This document shows positions 25,055 through 33,158 of a stretch of 50,169 nucleotides of DNA, piece by piece (position 1 is the stretch's first letter; each line of letters begins with the position of its first letter). Both the position numbers and the translations under genes were made by a program. The notes below the pieces were generated by a model. The model ran no database searches. It saw only the letters and a list, made by a program, of their open reading frames with translations, and was not told where the DNA came from. The stretch comes from a virus. Location of the stretch: positions 1 through 50,169 of the IMG/VR virus record IMGVR_UViG_3300034375_011589. One strand, given 5' to 3'.

Positions 25055-25100
25055 ACAAACTAAAGCAATATAAACACCATTAAAATTTAAAAAATTAAAT

Positions 25101-26015
25101 ATGTATAATAAAATTATTACTTATCTGTTATTAATAACACTAATTTTTAGTAGTTGTGAGAAATATGAATTGACTGAGGGTTACCCAACAATTGAGAATA
25201 CTTTGTGGGTTTTAAATAGTGGTAATGTATATGTAGAAAATTTGACAAATGGTGAAATGGTATATTATAACCATTTTGATAATTCACAAGATATTTCTAA
25301 TTTAGATATATTTGGTGGTTCACAAATAGACATTGATAACATTGAATTAGGTGTGACTACTTGGTATTTTAATGATGGTATATTTGTTTTAAATAATGGG
25401 AACACTTACGAATATAATAGTAGTGGTAGTGGTGTTGCAAAAAATTATACATTATTAGGTATACCACCATATGGGTCTGTTAGACACTTAGGTGTAATTT
25501 ATCTAGATGAAAACATTTTACAAGTTAAAATATATGAATCTAATGAATCTTATGATGGTGATAATTACCATTATTATACAGTATTAACATTTGTTAGAGA
25601 TGGTTATAGTTGTAATGATTGTGATTTTGAAAGTAGATTAGATTATACTTTTGGTGGTACCATCACTATAAATATTGAAGATATTCCAGGTCATTTACAA
25701 TTAAGTGGTACTACTTGGGTGATAACTCGTTATGATAACGGTACAACACCTTATTATCCAAACGATACCATTAATTTCATAAGTGGTGTAGCATATTCAA
25801 TAAATGGTTTAAATACTAACACTTATTCATTATCTAACAATGTCGGTAATAACCTATATAACTTAACACTTTACGAATGTATTACTATTGGTGGTAATTA
25901 TTCTGGTCAAGTATCTTTAAGTTCTATAATTGATGGTGAATTAAATAATATTCTAATGAATGGTATTTTTGGGACAAACAATTCAATTAATTTATGGATG
26001 GAAAAGATAAATTAA
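25101..26015 (+). CDS. Predicted lipoprotein, 304 aa
   Basis: The N-terminus has a lysine, a hydrophobic core and a lipobox: KIITYLLLITLIFSSC, with the modified Cys at ~19, followed by E-K. The mature part is Asn/Gly/Tyr/Thr-rich and beta-strand-like. It contains two lipocalin-like NTLWVLN / GTTWVITR repeats, each starting a half of the protein (residues ~33-160 and ~200-300), which suggests an internal duplication. Phage lipoproteins often act in superinfection exclusion or surface modification; that role is inference. It is driven by a host-type promoter, so expression may be early or independent of the late genes. Its stop overlaps the convergent 48 aa gene by 4 nt. Confidence 0.8.
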   Translation: MYNKIITYLLLITLIFSSCEKYELTEGYPTIENTLWVLNSGNVYVENLTNGEMVYYNHFDNSQDISNLDIFGGSQIDIDNIELGVTTWYFNDGIFVLNNGNTYEYNSSGSGVAKNYTLLGIPPYGSVRHLGVIYLDENILQVKIYESNESYDGDNYHYYTVLTFVRDGYSCNDCDFESRLDYTFGGTITINIEDIPGHLQLSGTTWVITRYDNGTTPYYPNDTINFISGVAYSINGLNTNTYSLSNNVGNNLYNLTLYECITIGGNYSGQVSLSSIIDGELNNILMNGIFGTNNSINLWMEKIN

Positions 26016-26158
26016 TCTTCTGAATGATAATATCCGTCTAGTGTACCATCATTCAAATCATAAATATCTTCCAACTTATCCTTACATAGTTGTACAGTAT
26101 CCCAATCTTTATCGTTGATTGCTTCATCCAACAATTCAATTATTTCATATATATCCAT
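26012..26158 (-). CDS. Small acidic protein, 48 aa
   Basis: The ORF MDIYEIIELLDEAINDKD... ends GYYHSED. It is helical and acidic, with convincing AT-rich phage codon use. It is convergent with the lipoprotein, and the two stop codons overlap. Not recognised. Confidence 0.55.
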   Translation of the reverse strand: MDIYEIIELLDEAINDKDWDTVQLCKDKLEDIYDLNDGTLDGYYHSED

Positions 26159-26182
26159 GATATTTTTTATTTTGACGATAAG

Positions 26183-26190
26183 TATTTATA
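26183..26190 (+). promoter_or_regulatory. Late-promoter-like element before the KWCTS-motif gene
   Basis: Plus-strand AGTATTTATAATAT, 50 nt upstream of the ATG at 26241. Member of the RTATTTATW set, here in the rightward direction. Confidence 0.45.
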
Positions 26191-26240
26191 ATATATCAAA
26201 AAGACGTTTACTCTATTAAAAAAATTAATATTTTTATGTT

Positions 26241-27215
26241 ATGGGAAAAAAAGATTTAAAGTTACAACATAAAGATTTACAGATAGACATAATTGACTTA
26301 TTGTCTGAACTAGACCCTTCAAAAACAAATAAATTTTTAATTTTATTAATTAAAAAATTTAAAGAAGAAATAACTAGTTTTAAAAGTCATATTAAAGAGG
26401 AATTAAAATACGTTATCGGTTCAGAAAATTTAAAAGCTTTAAAAGATTTTAACACACATTTAGAAAATAATCGAACTAAAATTAAAGATATTTCACTTTT
26501 AAATGATTTTGCTGATTTACACGAACAATTAGTATTTGCTGAAATTAAATTAAAGAAAAATGATTTAAAAAAAGAAATAAAAATAATTTACAAAGATGAT
26601 GAATGGTTAATATTAAAACCATTAAGTTATGAATCATCTAAAATATATGGTGCAGGTACAAAATGGTGTACAAGTAGTAGAAATGAAAATACTCCATTTT
26701 ATAGATATTCAAACGATGGTATATTGTTGTATGTGATAAAATTAGGTACAAATGAAAAATTTGGTGTTCATTGGTACTTAGAAAAAGAAAAAGGTGTCGA
26801 AATGAGTTGGTGGGATTCAGAGGATAGAAAAGTAGATTCTATGACTTTAAAATTACCATCTAAGATAACTCAAATAGTTTTAGACCATTTTTTAGAACAT
26901 AAAAAACCTAATTCTTATTATTTTAAAGGTATTGATAAAGAAAATTGTGAAAGAATAGTAAACAATGATGGTGGAGAATATCCTACTCCTTATACTCCTA
27001 CTATAGAGGATACGGTTATTGATGATAGTATAATTGGTGACAATATTTATAGGTCTAATAGAATTTATGAACAACCTATTTGGACTATTTATAATGGTGA
27101 TAATAATACTACCACAACTTATGATGTCGATTCTTTGGTAAACAAAACTTTAGAATATACGTATTCTTTACAAGCTATGAAAAAAAGTTTAGAAGATTTA
27201 AATATTCCAGAATAA
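26241..27215 (+). CDS. Phage protein with KWCTS motif, 324 aa
   Basis: The N-terminal ~120 residues are a Lys-rich helical region. Residues ~125-190 carry a segment I recognise from many phage proteins of unknown function: DEWLILKPLSYESSKIYGAG, TKWCTSSRNENTPFYRY, GILLYVI. The C-terminal ~100 residues are Thr/Asn/Asp-rich and end in a helix. It has no signal peptide. It is an isolated plus-strand gene among minus-strand late genes, with its own RTATTTATA element, and overlaps the convergent 869 aa gene by 18 nt. Function unknown. Confidence 0.75.
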   Translation: MGKKDLKLQHKDLQIDIIDLLSELDPSKTNKFLILLIKKFKEEITSFKSHIKEELKYVIGSENLKALKDFNTHLENNRTKIKDISLLNDFADLHEQLVFAEIKLKKNDLKKEIKIIYKDDEWLILKPLSYESSKIYGAGTKWCTSSRNENTPFYRYSNDGILLYVIKLGTNEKFGVHWYLEKEKGVEMSWWDSEDRKVDSMTLKLPSKITQIVLDHFLEHKKPNSYYFKGIDKENCERIVNNDGGEYPTPYTPTIEDTVIDDSIIGDNIYRSNRIYEQPIWTIYNGDNNTTTTYDVDSLVNKTLEYTYSLQAMKKSLEDLNIPE

Positions 27216-29807
27216 ACTATATGTAGATTCTTTAATCTGTTTTGAATTGATTGGTGGTGAATTAAATACCATATATTCATTCTTATCCATATGTGTCGGT
27301 TCTTGACCTTCGTTCTTAAATATAAATACCGTATTATTATCATCTTTAGATGGACCAAATAATAAGTGAGTAACACTTAAAGGGTATTTTTTTAACCAAG
27401 CGGATTTAACCCACCATTTACCATCTTTTTCATTTACATCATTAGAATTAGATAAAGGTTTAACTTGAACATTCATTTTTTCACCACTTTTTTTATCAAT
27501 CATCATTATATCTGACCCTTCTAATGCGTCTTTATAAATTCCAGGTTCACCACCATAAATAATATCCCAACCATCATATAAATCGATTAAAAATTTAGCA
27601 GCTTTTTGTTCATTTTCATTTCCACGTTTCCAAGAAGATTGATTTACTTTTACCATTTCTTTAAAGGTTGGTGTGTCAAAACCAAAAATATTATATTTTT
27701 CATCATCCACCCATTTTATAAATTCGTCTATATTAAATCTACAATTATCAGATTTAGGTTGTTTAGTGTCTGAATTTACAAAGTTTTCAAATTCTTTTAA
27801 TAATATTTTTCTAACTAATGGGTTAGTTGAAAAGAAATTTATTATTGACCAACCATGATTTGTTCCATAAGCATCAGTTCCAGGTAAATTAATAAATCCA
27901 TTTTTAATGTGTTTAGTTGTAGGTAATCCTGTTGGGGCAATATATTCACTATAAACCTCTTTTAAACTATCTAAAATAACCTTAAATAATCTTTTTTTCC
28001 ATGAAGTATTAGACCAATACTTTGGGTTTAGAACCCAACTAAAATCACACTTATTTTCACCAGACTTAGACGTTAAATTATCTCTAAAAAGTAAATCTAT
28101 TTCTTGTTTTGTATTACTATTGTAATTAATTTGTAACCCACCATATTTACCTTTTGTAACTTCACTAGCATCTATGTTTATTTGTGGATAATCTTTATCA
28201 TTTGGACCTATTAATATTATTTTTTCAGATTCTGGTAATTTAAAATCTTTAGTTTTAAAGTAAATGTACCCTTTACCACCATAAAATTTAGGTTCACTAA
28301 AACTAGTATAATTTATTTCTTGTACATCACCTTCATTTAATAATGTGGATTCACTCAATATTTCATCACTACCAACAATTCTATAAGCGTCTATAGATGG
28401 ATATAATGGTATGTTTTTATATATTTTTTTATCATCATCTATAATCCATTTCACTAAAATTCTATCTTCCCATGGGTCTTTATCAAAACCAACAACTATA
28501 CCTTTTGTAGCGATAGGAACTGGATTGTAAGAGTCTTCCATGTGCAATAGTTGTATTATGTCACCAACAGATACTTTTGGATTAATTTTATTATTTTCAT
28601 CTAATTGTGTACGTGAACGTGATTGAGCTTTTTTAAGATAAGGACCAAATAAAATAAAACGATATAATCTTCTTGCTAATTCTTTAAATATTTTGTTAAC
28701 ATTATCAAGACCCATATCTAAATTATTTTCTTGCATGAAATTTAAAGTCATTCTCGTCATAGCTTCTCTAACTTCTTGTCTCACAGACCAAAGATAAGGT
28801 AATGGGTCTTCTTGTTTTTTAAAATATTCGTTATAGTTTGGTGGCCAAGAATTATTTTCGGTTGCCCACTGCATTATCTCAGACGCGTACTCACCTTTAA
28901 ACATTGTTTCTGGGTCAGTTAAAAATGGTGATAAATTAGTTGTTATTGGATTATACTTAGACCATTGACGTAAACCCTCAACAAAATCAGATAAAAGTAT
29001 AGAATCTGGTCCTTTCATTAGTTTAACCAAATCTATATTATCTAAAAGAAATTTAACTTGTTGGTCATCTTCTAATGCCTCTTGTAATAATTCATTAGTG
29101 TTTTCATAATCTACTATATTTCCTTCATCATCTACAACATTTCCTTCACCATCAACACCAAGACCTCTCCAAGTTTTTCCAAGTTCTAAAGGTTCGTATA
29201 TTTCATCACCACAAGTGTGACACTTCACATAAAGTGGACTAATCCTCAAATATCTATGTTTATGTTTACACTTTGTTTTATTTACTAATGGTATTTTTTT
29301 TAATTTTTCACTACCAATTAAATCACCAACAGGTACCCCAAAATTCTCTAATTCCAACATAAAATCATACAATGTTTCATAAATATCTTGTAAACAGTTG
29401 AAATCATCCATAAATCTTCCTTCACAATTAGGGTCAATACCTTCCTCACCTTTATAACATCTAAAATCCATAACTAAATCGTATATTACTGAATAAAGTA
29501 ACATACTACTTACCCAATCTAAATTAGTTCCTAAACTTAAAATCAATTTACCTTTTAATTTAGGAAAACTGTTAAGTGTGTCAGGATTAAGTAAACCTAA
29601 TTTTGTACCTTCAGATACTACTTCGTCACTCAAAAATTCCAACGTATCCGAAAAATTGTCTTCGGGAGTAGAAAAACCCAACCTATATGTAGTTGGATGA
29701 AATGTCCGATAAGCTTTATTCCACAATTCTCTTCTCCATTTCGGCCAAAATTTTTCAAGATAAAGTTCTAATAACTCTTTTTGTATTTTAGGTTTATATT
29801 CTTGCAT
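27198..29807 (-). CDS. Large multidomain protein with zinc ribbon, SH3-like domain and PD-(D/E)xK-like nuclease end, 869 aa
   Basis: Residues ~178-205 hold a C-x-H...C-x-x-C metal site (TKCKHKHRYLR, YVKCHTCGDEIYE). Residues ~423-490 look like the small SH3-like DUF4314 type (VSVGDIIQLLHMEDSYNPVP, GIVVGFD, then SIDAYRIVG). An internal LLNE|GD site follows at ~502. The C-terminal 150 residues read as a restriction-endonuclease-like core: NENEQKAAKFL (E731/E733), EGSDIMMIDKKSG (D766) and NVQVKPL (Q781-x-K783), the Q-x-K variant of PD-(D/E)xK. It may be a virion-associated or DNA-processing nuclease. The assignments are by eye. A GATATTTATT element lies 5 nt before the ATG. Confidence 0.75.
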   Translation of the reverse strand: MQEYKPKIQKELLELYLEKFWPKWRRELWNKAYRTFHPTTYRLGFSTPEDNFSDTLEFLSDEVVSEGTKLGLLNPDTLNSFPKLKGKLILSLGTNLDWVSSMLLYSVIYDLVMDFRCYKGEEGIDPNCEGRFMDDFNCLQDIYETLYDFMLELENFGVPVGDLIGSEKLKKIPLVNKTKCKHKHRYLRISPLYVKCHTCGDEIYEPLELGKTWRGLGVDGEGNVVDDEGNIVDYENTNELLQEALEDDQQVKFLLDNIDLVKLMKGPDSILLSDFVEGLRQWSKYNPITTNLSPFLTDPETMFKGEYASEIMQWATENNSWPPNYNEYFKKQEDPLPYLWSVRQEVREAMTRMTLNFMQENNLDMGLDNVNKIFKELARRLYRFILFGPYLKKAQSRSRTQLDENNKINPKVSVGDIIQLLHMEDSYNPVPIATKGIVVGFDKDPWEDRILVKWIIDDDKKIYKNIPLYPSIDAYRIVGSDEILSESTLLNEGDVQEINYTSFSEPKFYGGKGYIYFKTKDFKLPESEKIILIGPNDKDYPQINIDASEVTKGKYGGLQINYNSNTKQEIDLLFRDNLTSKSGENKCDFSWVLNPKYWSNTSWKKRLFKVILDSLKEVYSEYIAPTGLPTTKHIKNGFINLPGTDAYGTNHGWSIINFFSTNPLVRKILLKEFENFVNSDTKQPKSDNCRFNIDEFIKWVDDEKYNIFGFDTPTFKEMVKVNQSSWKRGNENEQKAAKFLIDLYDGWDIIYGGEPGIYKDALEGSDIMMIDKKSGEKMNVQVKPLSNSNDVNEKDGKWWVKSAWLKKYPLSVTHLLFGPSKDDNNTVFIFKNEGQEPTHMDKNEYMVFNSPPINSKQIKESTYSLFWNI

Positions 29808-29812
29808 ACATT

Positions 29813-29820
29813 AATAAATA
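29813..29820 (-). promoter_or_regulatory. Late-promoter-like element 5 nt before the 869 aa gene
   Basis: Sense-strand ATATTTATTAATGTATG. An out-of-frame ATG lies between the element and the start. Member of the RTATTTATW set. Confidence 0.45.
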
Positions 29821-29859
29821 TCATGTACTTATTTAAATAAAAATACTACCATTATTAAT

Positions 29860-30204
29860 ATGAATAAAGATATCTTACTTTTTATTTTATTTATATCTAT
29901 TGGACAAATAAGTGTGTGGTTTCAATTAAATGGGCAATTTATTTGGAAGTGGTTTGAAAAAAATACTTTGTTATTGTCATTGTTAGGAATCCCAATCAGC
30001 TACTTTTTTATTGAGGCTACTAGGTTAGGTTATCGTGGTTTTAATGGACTTTTGTGGCCACAGAGATTTTTAGCGTTTAGTTTAGGTATAGTTGTATTCG
30101 CCTTTTGTACTTGGTTTTTTTTGGGTGAGAGTATCAGTAACAAAACATTTTTATCATTAGTGTTAGCATTTACACTTGTTTTGATTCAAATTTTTTGGAA
30201 ATAA
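29860..30204 (+). CDS. Four-helix membrane protein, 114 aa
   Basis: Four hydrophobic segments cover most of the protein (~5-22, 38-55, 68-86, 94-112), with a charged loop RLGYRGFNG. Size, topology and the ending FFLGESISNKTFLSLVLAF recall small multidrug/DMT-type four-helix transporters, whose last helices often follow L-G-E. Similarity is only suggestive, and the conserved membrane Glu of EmrE in helix 1 is absent. It stands alone on the plus strand, with a terminator downstream. Function unknown. Confidence 0.7.
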   Translation: MNKDILLFILFISIGQISVWFQLNGQFIWKWFEKNTLLLSLLGIPISYFFIEATRLGYRGFNGLLWPQRFLAFSLGIVVFAFCTWFFLGESISNKTFLSLVLAFTLVLIQIFWK

Positions 30205-30229
30205 ATTAAATTTTATACTTTTTAAGTGA

Positions 30230-30237
30230 TATTTATA
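30230..30237 (+). promoter_or_regulatory. Orphan late-promoter-like element
   Basis: GATATTTATAGATG on the plus strand, with no gene following before a strong terminator 50 nt on. It could drive an ~80 nt RNA, or be a chance copy in AT-rich DNA. The rest of 30205-30410 shows no ORF. Confidence 0.25.
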
Positions 30238-30288
30238 GATGTAACTAGTTAAATAAATTAAACTAAAAAAAAGGAGAGAAAGTATCTA

Positions 30289-30317
30289 AAAAAAAGGGAC
30301 GAATAGTCCCTTTTTTT
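30289..30317. terminator. Bidirectional hairpin terminator
   Basis: Stem AAAAAAAGGGAC / GTCCCTTTTTTT with loop GAATA gives seven or more T on either strand. It separates the plus-strand membrane protein gene from the convergent SAP gene. Confidence 0.85.
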
Positions 30318-30410
30318 CTATAATGAGGAAAGTATAAAGTTTTACCCTATTAGGTAAGACAAAGATAAATATATTAAAAATTACGATAAGTCAATATTTT
30401 ATAATATTTT

Positions 30411-30692
30411 TTAAGATTTTAATACTTCCACCCAAGATTTTTTATCTACACGATAGTAATATATATCACAAGAATAATATTTAAACTTAGCGAGACCTTT
30501 AACTAATAAACGTTTTAATTTTTCTTTTTTAGGGTCACCTAGTCTAAACCCTATAGTTAAAAATTTTTTTGTTGTATCCGTTGAAATATCTTTTTCGGTT
30601 GGTTTTTTAAGTCTTTCTATTAACTCATCTTTAGTCCCCGAAACCTTTAATCCATTTTTTCTACACTCTTCTTTTAATTCTTTTAATGTCAT
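30411..30692 (-). CDS. SAP-domain protein, 93 aa
   Basis: Residues 1-31 are a SAP motif (LKELKEECRKNGLKVSGTKD followed by ELIERLKKP), a helix-extended-helix unit that binds AT-rich DNA. The C-terminal part (KLKRLLVKGLAKFKYYS, then WVEVLKS) is basic and could be a second DNA-contact region. It is last in the leftward run that includes the superoxide dismutase and cupin-like genes, 36 nt after the former. A host-nucleoid or phage-DNA binding role is inferred from the domain. Confidence 0.8.
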   Translation of the reverse strand: MTLKELKEECRKNGLKVSGTKDELIERLKKPTEKDISTDTTKKFLTIGFRLGDPKKEKLKRLLVKGLAKFKYYSCDIYYYRVDKKSWVEVLKS

Positions 30693-30728
30693 ATACTTTC
30701 TTTATAATACAAAGATAAGTAAAAAAAA

Positions 30729-31376
30729 TTAAACTACCAAATTAAACTCTTTAGAGACAGTATCCCAATTAACAACTTTCCAAAAATTCTTAATATATTT
30801 TTTACGATTAGACATGTAATTAAGATAGTAAGCGTGTTCCCAAACATCTAAACCCAATAAGGGTTTACCCAAATCACTCATCAATGGATTATCTTGATTA
30901 GGTGTAGTTACAACTTTTAGTTTACCATCTTTATATACCAACCAACACCATCCAGAACCAAAGACTTTAATAGCTTGTTCACTAAAAACTTTTTTTAATT
31001 TAGATAAACTACCAAAATCTTTGTCTATTTTTTTACTAAGTTCTAAAGATGGTTTAGTTGATTTTGGTGTAATGTAATCCCAAAATAAACTGTGATTGTA
31101 ATATCCACCAGCGTTGTCTCTAACAAAAGTATTGTATTTATCTATATTTTTTATTATAGCTAAAATGTCAGTTGGAGGATTTTTTCTATGTGAAAAAGAT
31201 TCATTTAATTTATCAGTATAACCTTTATAGTGTCTATTGTAATGTTCCCACATAGTTTCTGGACCAACAAATTCTTTTAAGTCACTATAATCATATGGTA
31301 ACTTAACTCTTTTGAATAGTTCATTATTTTCTTCTAACAATAATTTATATTGTGATTCACTTATTACAATATTCAT
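30729..31376 (-). CDS. sodB: Fe/Mn superoxide dismutase with N-terminal leader
   Basis: 215 aa. All four metal ligands are in place: H45 (TMWEHYNRHYKGY), H95 (GGYYNHSLFWDY), and D177 and H181 (LGLDVWEHAYYLNY). GSGWCWLVY is also present, so dismutase activity is plausible; Fe versus Mn preference is not clear. The first ~19 residues (MNIVISESQYKLLLEENNE) are absent from ordinary SODs, which begin near the following LPYDYSDLKEFV. They match the shared leader pattern of the window and end in N-N-E|L. The start codon overlaps the stop of the cupin-like gene (ATGA). A phage SOD could protect the virion or the infected cell from superoxide; packaging in the capsid is suggested by the leader. Confidence 0.93.
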   Translation of the reverse strand: MNIVISESQYKLLLEENNELFKRVKLPYDYSDLKEFVGPETMWEHYNRHYKGYTDKLNESFSHRKNPPTDILAIIKNIDKYNTFVRDNAGGYYNHSLFWDYITPKSTKPSLELSKKIDKDFGSLSKLKKVFSEQAIKVFGSGWCWLVYKDGKLKVVTTPNQDNPLMSDLGKPLLGLDVWEHAYYLNYMSNRKKYIKNFWKVVNWDTVSKEFNLVV

Positions 31377-31633
31377 AATTTTTTAACTTTAACTATTAAC
31401 TCACCACTACCTTTTATTACTCTATGGTATGTCTCTTTTGGTATATAAATAGTTTCTGTAAGTGATTTAGGTAATTCATTATCTAATTGTATCTCCCAAT
31501 TTGTATCACCTACTGATTCAACTATTCGGTCTTCTTTATCTCTATGCCAAACTAATTCATCTTCTTTTATATCCTCAGAGAATATTCTAATATGATAACC
31601 GTTTTTTATATGTTCTTTAAAAGGGAAACTCAT
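31373..31633 (-). CDS. Small cupin-like protein
   Basis: 86 aa from the ATG at 31633 (MSFPFKEHIKNGYHIRIF), one base after the preceding stop. A longer GTG reading from 31657 overlaps the upstream gene and is rejected. The pattern HIRIFSEDIKEDELVWHRDK ... WEIQLDNELP ... IYIPKETYHRVIKGSGELIV fits a single small jelly-roll (cupin-type) domain, with His residues at the two usual sites (WHRD, YHRV). I recall close relatives in many marine myoviruses; function is not established. It is translationally coupled to the superoxide dismutase by an ATGA overlap, so the two may act together. Confidence 0.75.
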   Translation of the reverse strand: MSFPFKEHIKNGYHIRIFSEDIKEDELVWHRDKEDRIVESVGDTNWEIQLDNELPKSLTETIYIPKETYHRVIKGSGELIVKVKKL

Positions 31634-31634
31634 A

Positions 31635-33050
31635 TCACCACCATGTGCCTCCTCCACTAAGTCCTAACGCTTTAGCGTAACGTGGGAGGCGACATGACCA
31701 ATAACCTGCCTTACATTTATCATTATGTCGTCCTTCTGAACATCCATGTCTAGCGTTAAAAGATTTTTTAGCTTCAGGGTTATTTAATTTAGCTTTTAAA
31801 CCACCCGAACCAAATCTAATTAATTTAATACCTCTTGGATTTGTATCTGTTTTCTTAGCACAACCAGCAACATAAACTTTATAGGCTTTGCCACCTGAAG
31901 AGTCTCTTTGTGGTGAACCAGATTTTTTACCTTTAAATTTATCTTCTTCTGTTAAATACTCAATGTCTTCCATTGGAATATCTAACCAAACTTTCTTATT
32001 TTCAAATATAGCTTTTTCACCTATATTTGTTTCAATTAATTCTTTATCTATAGAATTTAATTCAATATCACCATTATAATATAACTCTCTAGTTTCATTG
32101 ATTAAATTAAAAAACCCCTCTGACCCCCATCTATAAATGTTTTCAACTAACGGAATATTATTATTTATATGATATTGTAAACCTTCAGATATAGATTCAT
32201 TTTTAGAAGCTTTTTTACCCCAAGACTTTCCTTTAGTTTTTTTATATTTTTTACAAGCACTTGGAGTAGGTCTACAAGCTGGATATTTACTTCTTTTTTC
32301 ACCTTCTTGTCTTCCACAAGATTTGTAACCACCTTTTCCGTCAGGTGAATTACAATCTACCCAACCTCCAGTACTACCTTTAGCGCCCTTTCTTTTGAAC
32401 CAATCTCTTAAACTTGTTTCAGAACTAGGTTTTGAAGTTAGTTTTCTTTCATTTAATTTTTCACCTTCTTTTGACCTAGTTTTCTGATTCTTGCAAAATT
32501 GTTGCATGGTAAATCCTTTCGGGTTATCACAATTTTTTGCCCTTTTTTCTCTTTCTGATTTGGACCATTTTTCTTGGATTTCTTCTGATTCGTTGGTTGA
32601 ATTACCCCAGTTCTTAGCACCTACTTTTCTACACTTAACTAAAGCACCCGATGCATAAGCAGAAGGCCAGACTTTATATCTACTTTTTACTTTGTAATAA
32701 CACGCGTCTTTTTTCTTCTTACTTTTTTTTTTTGATTCGTCTAACTCTCTATCTATTTCATGTCCTTGACCTTGATTACCCATAATCCTTCTCAAAAGAC
32801 CATTAAATTCATTCATTGGGTCAACTAATTGGTTTCTAACATAACTTAATTCAGACCTTAACCTATCTTGAACTATAATACCAGGTATTAATCTTGTAAG
32901 TATATCCATACCTTGTTTTAAATGTGTATGAGCCTCCAAAATTTGTTTAATTATAGACGATTCATCTTGCATACCAATAATAGGGTCATCATAACCACCA
33001 ATTTCATTAATTAATGCTTTATATTGTTCTTCTGATAATTTAATTTTCAT
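31635..33050 (-). CDS. Leader-bearing protein with three basic Cys/Gly modules, 471 aa
   Basis: The leader MKIKLSEEQYKALINE ends at I-N-E|I (E16). Three small basic, Cys-containing modules follow. First is DACYYKVKSRYKVWPSAYAS with ALVKCRKVGAKNWG (~115-150). Second is the DUF5872-like GWVDCNSPDGKGGYKSCGRQ with YPACRPTPSACKKYKK (~230-275). Third is the C-terminal KLIRFGSGGLKAKLNNPEAK, FNARHGCSEG, YWSCRLPRYAK (~405-460). These modules recur in phage and algal-virus proteins of unknown function; basic Cys/His-rich composition suggests nucleic-acid or metal binding. With a cleavable leader it is a candidate DNA-condensing internal head protein. A TATTTATT element lies 19 nt upstream. Confidence 0.8.
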   Translation of the reverse strand: MKIKLSEEQYKALINEIGGYDDPIIGMQDESSIIKQILEAHTHLKQGMDILTRLIPGIIVQDRLRSELSYVRNQLVDPMNEFNGLLRRIMGNQGQGHEIDRELDESKKKSKKKKDACYYKVKSRYKVWPSAYASGALVKCRKVGAKNWGNSTNESEEIQEKWSKSEREKRAKNCDNPKGFTMQQFCKNQKTRSKEGEKLNERKLTSKPSSETSLRDWFKRKGAKGSTGGWVDCNSPDGKGGYKSCGRQEGEKRSKYPACRPTPSACKKYKKTKGKSWGKKASKNESISEGLQYHINNNIPLVENIYRWGSEGFFNLINETRELYYNGDIELNSIDKELIETNIGEKAIFENKKVWLDIPMEDIEYLTEEDKFKGKKSGSPQRDSSGGKAYKVYVAGCAKKTDTNPRGIKLIRFGSGGLKAKLNNPEAKKSFNARHGCSEGRHNDKCKAGYWSCRLPRYAKALGLSGGGTWW

Positions 33051-33069
33051 GCTAATTGTTTTCTATAAT

Positions 33070-33077
33070 AATAAATA
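33070..33077 (-). promoter_or_regulatory. Late-promoter-like element before the 471 aa gene
   Basis: Sense-strand ATATTTATTATTA, 19 nt upstream of the ATG at 33050. Probably also drives the coupled cupin-like, SOD and SAP genes. Confidence 0.45.
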
Positions 33078-33158
33078 TAAATTAATTACTCTTTTATTTT
33101 TTGTTATGATATTTTTAATTATCTTTGTGTTATCAATTAATAAAATAATACGAATAAA

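Noticed and set aside
29860-30204. Multidrug transporter call for the four-helix protein
   Set aside because: The key membrane Glu in helix 1 is absent; similarity is limited to general topology and an L-G-E near the last helix.
31634-31657. GTG start for the cupin-like protein
   Set aside because: It would overlap the 471 aa gene; the ATG at 31633 sits one base after that gene's stop and begins the conserved domain.
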